From: Mugil cephalus
Lineage: Eukaryota; Chordata; Actinopteri; Mugiliformes; Mugilidae
Direction of reading: 5' to 3'
NCBI RefSeq assembly: GCF_022458985.1
Contig: NC_061788.1
Coordinates: forward strand, 964,499-1,028,498
DNA length: 64,000 nt
Shown here: positions 58,636 to 64,000 of the stretch, piece by piece
Layout of the letters: each line of letters begins with the position of its first letter
Numbering within the stretch: position 1 is the stretch's first letter
Translations under genes and position numbers: made by a program
The notes under the pieces: generated by a model
Seen by the model: only the letters and a program-made list of their open reading frames with translations
Databases searched by the model: none
What the model was told of the DNA's origin: nothing

Positions 58636-61600
58636 CTAAACCGACGTCACAATGTACGAGCCTCGTTCGCCGCCGCCGCCGCCGCTGGCTCCGCCCGCTC
58701 CGCCCTCTCCGCCCTTCGGTTCACGTTTCTTGGTGACCGGTGTGGGAATGAGTGACGGACGAGTTGGCGCCGCCGTCACCGTGGTGGTGGTTGCTGTGGT
58801 GGTGGCGGTGGCCTCAGAGCTGCCCTTCCGTGGGCTTGGCGTGTAGTTGAAGGGGCTGACACGGGCCGCCACGGCGCCGCTGCGCTGCTGACCACGTTGT
58901 TGCTGCTGCTGCTGCGGTTGTTGTTGTTGCTGTTGTTGTTGTTGTTGTTGTTGTTGCTGCTGCTGCTGCTGCGGTTGGCGTTCGGGTGGTGGCGGCTTCT
59001 CGTCCAGACTCTCACAGCTCCTGCGTAGATTGAGGTTGGAGGAAGACGAAGAGGAGGAGGAGGGGATCTTTGAGGGGGCGGGGCTGTCGATGATGGGCGG
59101 GGCGTTGGTGGCGGAGGGTGACCGGGCTGAGCAGGAAGAGGAGGAGCGTGGGTTGTTGACAGGACAGTCCTCCAGACGAACCCACACGTCTTCCGATTTG
59201 TCGGTGAGGCTGCGGCCGGCCGCCGAGTCACCGCCGCTCTTTGCCTTCCGCCATGTTCCCTTGGACCTGGCAGCGCCCTCCTCCTCGCTCCGCCCCTTCT
59301 CGCTGGACTCCGATGAGGCTGACAGCACCGACGAGGAGCTTCCCGTCCTCTTCCATGTTCCCACGCGTGGCAACGATGTCGAGTGTTTCCCGCCGTTGCT
59401 GCCACCTCCACCGCCGTTCTCCTTCTTCCAGGTGCCGGTGCGGCTGAAGCGCGATGATGTCACTTCCTGTGGACGTGACGGACTCTCGGAGTGGGAGCGG
59501 TTGCTGTCGTGTCTCCGTGTGCTTGCGGCCGGTAGCGGTGTGTCAGGGCTCGATGGCGACTCTGGCGCTGGCGCCGCCGACTCCTCGAGCTTCCTCTTCA
59601 AGGTCGGACTCGGAGCTTCTTTGATGAACGTCGACTGACGGACCAGCGCTGGCTTCTCAGGCTCCGCCTTCTGCTTCTTGGCGGCGGTGAACCTCGTAGC
59701 CGATTCGCTCCTGGGGATGCCGGCGCTGCTCCTCGGTGCCACGCTCTGTTTGGTGGCTCTAGAAGCAGGTGATGGTGACGGTGATGGTGACGCTGGAGAT
59801 GCCGTGCGCGGCGTCTGCAGTAGCTTTCCTCCTTTCTGATTGGCTGATGAGACAGAGCGAGAGGGGGTGGAGTCCCGCGAAGTCCCGCCCCCTCTGTCAG
59901 AGTTGTCGGCTCCTCCTGGAGCTTTGCTGATGCCCGATGGCCTGGGTTTGCTCCGCCCCCTGGCCGCCGGCTCTGCTCTGGGCTTTCCTGTGATCAGACT
60001 CCTGTAAACCTTCTTCCCGCCCTTCAGAGCCTTTGCCTCCTCCTCCTCCTCCTCCTCCTTCTTTCTGGCCTCCAGCGAGCTACGCTCTCCGGCCTTTAGG
60101 ATCCTGGCACCTCGCTTCACCTCCTCCTTTCTCTCCACCTCCTCCTCGGCGTTATTGTTGGCCGCCGGCAGGTGGAACGGCGAGCCGACAGACTTCAGGG
60201 ACAGGACCGAGTCGGAGTCTGAGGACGGCTGGCGGGACAGCGACGAGGCGGCGGCGGCGGCGTTCAGGCTGCTCACAATGGAATTGGCACCTTCTTGGAT
60301 GGCCTTCCAATCAAAGGACTCGGAATCTGGGGAGGCGGGGCTTCTCGGCACCTCTGAAGGCTCCTCCTCTGCCAGAATGCTGTCGTCGGCCATGGAGTCG
60401 GGAGGAGGCACGGAGGCGGCGGCCTTCTTCTTCTTCTTGGGCATCGCAGAGCTGATGCACTCCTGCAGCAGGTCGTCCTCCGAGTCAATACTCAGAGAAC
60501 TGAGAGACGAGTTCCTGGAGAAGCAGACGGGCGTGTCCTCCACATGGAAGGCTTTGGGGGCGTAGCCACTGGCCACAGGGGGGCGGGACTTTGATTCCAC
60601 CTGTAGAGGACATAGACGTTACCTGAGGTCACACTGATGTTCCTGCGTCTGATCGATTAATGATGAACTAAAATGTCTTTTAGATTAGAGACTAGAAACC
60701 ACCTGATATCAAAGACATCATTCTGAACTCATCCATCCACCCCTGGACCAGACCTAAGACCTGGACTAGACCTGGACTAGACCTGGACTAGACCTGGACC
60801 AGACCTAAGACCTGGACCAGACCTGGACCAGACCTGGACCAGACCTGGACTAGACCTAAGACCTGGACCAGACCTGGACTAGACCTGGATCAGACCTGGA
60901 CCAGACCTGGACCAGACCTGGACTAGACCTGGACCAGACCTGGACCAGACCTAAGACCTGGACCAGACCTGGACCAGACCTGGACCAGACCTGGGCCAGA
61001 CTGGACCAGAGTCTCTAGAAATACCACAGAGCTCACATGTTCTCCAAAGGTTCTAGTGAAACAGAACCAGGTCCACTCTCCATCTGGACATTAGGATCAA
61101 ACCAAAGAACCCAAAGTTCCTCCACGTTGGGTTTTTACCTCTTAAAGTGAATCTGGCTCCAAAATGCTACTGATTCACTACAGGAGGCAACGTACACACA
61201 ATTCAACCTTTGGACATTTTATTTCTCCTGGACGTCATCACATTCTACCATTGAGCTCATGATACGATCCAGAAGCAGAGATTTCCTCCATGTTGGGGCT
61301 CACCTGTGCAGGAGGCGGAGTCTTGGCTCCAGCCTTGCCTCCATCTTGTTTTTCTGGTGGTGGAGCGAACTCCTTGTTGTTGTTCTCCTGGTCGATGTCG
61401 CTCAGCGAGCTCAGCGACGAGTTTCTGGAGAAGCAGACGGGCGTGTCCTCGATGGCAAACTTCTGCTTCTCGTCCGTCGCCGTCTGGCTGGCACTGGGTT
61501 TGGTGCGAGGGAAGATGGCCGCCGTCTGCTGCTTCCTCCTCCGACCTTCCTCCTTTGTCCTCTTGTCCTCTTCGTCCTTCTCGCCGTCATCTTCATCGAA

Positions 61601-64000
61601 GTCCAGGGAGCTCAGAGAGTCGTTGCGTGAGAAGCAGCATGGCGTTCCCTCGATGGGTGTGTAATGACGCGGCGAGTCGAAGGCAAACCCGGGTTTGGCT
61701 TTGGCGGTGGTTGCTATGGTGACCCGCTGAGGCATCGGCTTCACGGGCGAGGTGGGTTTCTTTTTCTGCTGCTGTGGGCCAAGAAGAGGTGGGGCTGCAG
61801 GGGGGAGGGGTGGGGGGAGGGGCGGGGCTTGCAGCTGCTCGCCGTTGGCCGCTCTGACCGGTTTCCTGGGTTTGGCTTTGGGCATCGCAGCGCTGATGCA
61901 CTCGGCGAGGATGTCGTCGCCGTTCTCACCCTCAGGAAAGCCAGCCCGCCTACTGGGGGCGGAGGAGGGAGGGGCTATGAGTGCCGCCTCCTCATTGGGC
62001 GGGGAGTCTATGGTAAGGTCACTCAGCGAGGTGGCGGTGGAGAAGTTGAGCGGCGTTCCCTCCACGCAGTAAACTCTCGGCACCTCCTCCGGGGGTGGAG
62101 CCGCGTCCTTCCTCTGCTGCGGTTGGCTGCGGCTCTGCGGGGGGAGGATCTTGTAGACGGGAAGTTGGCTCGGTTTCCGTGGCAAAGCTTGCTGCTGTTT
62201 CTTTGGTTTCCGTGACGACTTGGGCATGGCCATGCTGATGCAAGCCTCCAGGATGTCGTCGTCATCGTCAGATTCATCAAGGATCGGTTTAGACTCCTCC
62301 TTCCGACCCTGAGCCCCGCCCTCTTCCTCGTCTTCCTCTTCCTCCTTCATCTCTGCTACGATGAACGGCTCGTCCAGACTGAGCGCGCTCAGACTGGAGG
62401 CACCCGAGAAGCCATATGGCGTGCTCTCGGTGGCGAAGTGCAGCAGCACGTCAGCACTGCTCTCCTCCTCGTCCTTCTTCTTCTTCGTGGCGTCCTCCTG
62501 CTGGGTTTTCTGGGTGGGCGGGGCCAGCGGCGGCGTCTTGGCACGGCTCGGCGGCATGGTTTGTCCAGGGCTGTCGGGGAGGTCGCTGGGGCTGACCACG
62601 CCACTCGGCACGCCACTGCAGGGCTCGCTGGAGCGTACTGAGCTGGCGATGGAGGACGTGGAGAAGCTGTCGAGGGAACTGACTGAGGTGCAGCGGCTGA
62701 ACATCAGCGGCGTCTCCTGAGCGTAGGGCGGCTCCGGCGGGCTTTTAGGAGTCCTGGCGCCCGATGACGATGTCACGTGGTGATGGTGACCGTGGTGGTG
62801 GTGGTGACCTCGCCTCCCCCGGGAGGCGGGGACAGCGGCGGCGGCGGCAGTCTGACTTTCCGCCTCCTTCTGCTGCCGGCGCTGCTGCTGCTCTTCATCC
62901 TTCTTGCCAACAGGAAGTGTCGGGTAGTCGTTGCCGGCGCCCCTCCTCTTCCTCAGGACATCGCCGTCCTCGTCCTCCTCCGAAGACAGCGAGGACAGCG
63001 AGCTGCCTCTGGAGAAGCAGATGGGCGTGTCCTCGACGCAGTAGGTCTGAGTGGACTCTTGATTGGTCTTCGTCCTGACGGGGGGAGGTGGGGGGCGGAG
63101 CTTGCTGGAGGACGAGTGGGTTGGAGCGAGGGCAGCAGTGGCTTCCTCGGGCTTGAACAGTGGTTTGCGGGCGGCGTCAGCACCGTATTTCAGGCTGTAG
63201 TCGATCGGCTGCTCGGCCGGAGAGCCGTCGCTGTAGTTTGAAGTTGCAGTGACGACGTAGCGCGGCGCCGACGCCATGCGGCCGCTACTCGGTGGCGTTT
63301 CGCCTGCATCGCTCCTCCTCAGCCGGCTGTCCTGTTCACCACTGTCGTCATCGCTCTCGATGCTGCCGCGATGACTCGGACTCTGTCTCCCAGAGTTCAG
63401 CTGCTCGTCCGAGTACTTTAGGCTGTAGTTGATGGGCGTGTCCAAGTCGGCGCCGTCATCGTCAGCCATGTGGTTGGCGCTGCGGATCTTGTGTGCGAGG
63501 TCGGCCGGGTACTTCCTGTAGACGCAGCACTTGTTGGCGGCGCTCTCGTCAGAGGAGTAGAATGGCTCTGCTGATGGTTTGGTCTTGCCTCGATTGCCGT
63601 AGCCGTCAGCGCTGGTCACACTGTTGAGGCTGTCGCTGGACGCCCGGACGCTGGGCGGGAACGCCGGCCGTGGGAACGGCGTCTCCTCGCTGGGACGCTT
63701 CGAGCCGTCTGCGTTCTTTGGGCTCGACAGAACCGGCGTGTTGGCGTAGGAGCGCGTTGTGCTGCCTCCTCCAGTGCCGTTACAGCCCCGCCCCTTCCGG
63801 TGCGCTGCCTTGGGGCTCAGGTTGTCGATGTTGTCGAAGGTTTCCGACAGCTGCTGCGCATCCAGCTCCTCGAACAGCGCCTTCTGTTTGCGGGCGTGCA
63901 GCGATGGGGCGCCAGCACCCGGAGACACCACACTGGTGTCCTTGTAGCGCGCTGGGCGGTTGGCCATGAGGTTGCGTAGTGCGGCGGCGCTGCCCATGGC
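58636..64000 (-). CDS. APC: adenomatous polyposis coli protein, C-terminal 1553 residues (partial)
   Basis: Scaffold of the beta-catenin destruction complex and microtubule plus-end regulator. Two minus-strand exons: 64000-61304 and 60600-58639, stop 58636-58638; the gene continues off the right edge. Starts in the last armadillo repeat (MGSAAALRNLMANRPARYKD). 15-aa beta-catenin repeats near 63450-63390 (TPINYSLKYSDEQ) and 63215-63185 (QPIDYSLKYG). Seven 20-aa repeats near 63045 (VEDTPICFSRGSSLSSLS), 62735, 62440, 62075, 61665, 61465 and 60550. SAMP axin-binding repeats near 62265 (ILEACISMAMPK), 61920 (ILAECISAAMPK) and 60485 (LLQECISSAMPK). Basic domain, then polyQ (58905-58975), and the PDZ ligand SYIVTSV. 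The segment is about 1553 residues against roughly 2115 in human: spacers have shrunk, motifs have not. A 703-bp intron splits the exon. Confidence 0.97.
58898..58978 (-). repeat. APC: CAG/CAA polyglutamine tract in APC
   Basis: Two Q runs (about 22 and 6 Gln, broken by Pro) encoded by mixed CAA and CAG codons. Codes for Gln within the C-terminal basic/EB1-linked region. Confidence 0.9.
60601..61303 (-). other. APC: 703-bp intron inside the APC terminal exon
   Basis: Donor GCACAG|GTGAGCC (exon ends 61304) and acceptor CCTCTACAG|GTGGAATC (exon starts 60600), phase 0. Joins ...KTPPPAQ to VESKSRPPVASGYAPKAFHV, matching the contiguous human sequence around PQASGYAPKSFHVEDTP. An in-frame stop occurs 22 codons into the intron. 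Contains the array at 60741-61010. Confidence 0.9.
60741..61010. repeat. 11-bp tandem repeat CCTGGACCAGA in the APC intron
   Basis: About 24 copies of CTGGACCAGAC/CTGGACTAGAC, with CTAAGAC interruptions. Confidence 0.93.

Overview
The window is vertebrate nuclear DNA, almost certainly from a ray-finned (teleost) fish. Eight recognisable vertebrate genes have short introns and GT-AG splice sites. The interspersed repeats are of fish type (Tc1/mariner relic, Penelope-like 3' end, LINE fragments). Tandem repeats are extraordinarily abundant. I cannot name the species; gene density suggests a compact acanthomorph genome.

Eight genes lie head-to-tail on the minus strand. From left to right: MAN2A1 (5' part only, runs off the left edge), WDR36, SLC25A46, SLC31A1 (copper importer CTR1), ATP6V1G1, EPB41L4A, FSD1L and APC (3' part only, runs off the right edge). 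A ninth, unrecognised two-exon gene for a tiny two-helix membrane protein (42606-43030) is on the plus strand, divergent from EPB41L4A. In human, five of these genes (MAN2A1, SLC25A46, WDR36, EPB41L4A, APC) map to 5q21-q22 and three (SLC31A1, ATP6V1G1, FSD1L) to 9q31-q32, so the window mixes two human linkage groups. The genes are housekeeping or cell-structure genes with no common pathway: Golgi N-glycan trimming, ribosome biogenesis, mitochondrial outer membrane dynamics, copper uptake, V-ATPase, FERM cytoskeletal adaptor, microtubule-associated FN3/SPRY protein, and Wnt/beta-catenin scaffold.

Tandem repeats: a 13-bp array of about 5 kb and three further kilobase-scale arrays fill about two thirds of FSD1L. 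An 11-bp array of about 3.4 kb with a 634-bp higher-order period sits in EPB41L4A intron 1. Arrays of 17 to 32 bp lie in introns of MAN2A1, WDR36 and SLC25A46, many built on a TTAGC/GCTAGC core. Most very long open frames in the window are these arrays, not genes.

Most worth a second look: (i) a 703-bp phase-0 intron inside what is one uninterrupted giant last exon in human APC; (ii) four tandem, in-phase 3' splice acceptors in the small membrane-protein gene; (iii) eight tandem copies of a 5' splice donor after one SLC25A46 exon; (iv) a roughly 320-bp interspersed repeat family in three copies; (v) an array of TGACGTCA palindromes 3' of SLC31A1; (vi) a CLEAR/TFEB-type motif upstream of ATP6V1G1. 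I found no CRISPR array, operon or prokaryotic-type system, no convincing functional RNA gene and no convincing capsid- or envelope-bearing element.
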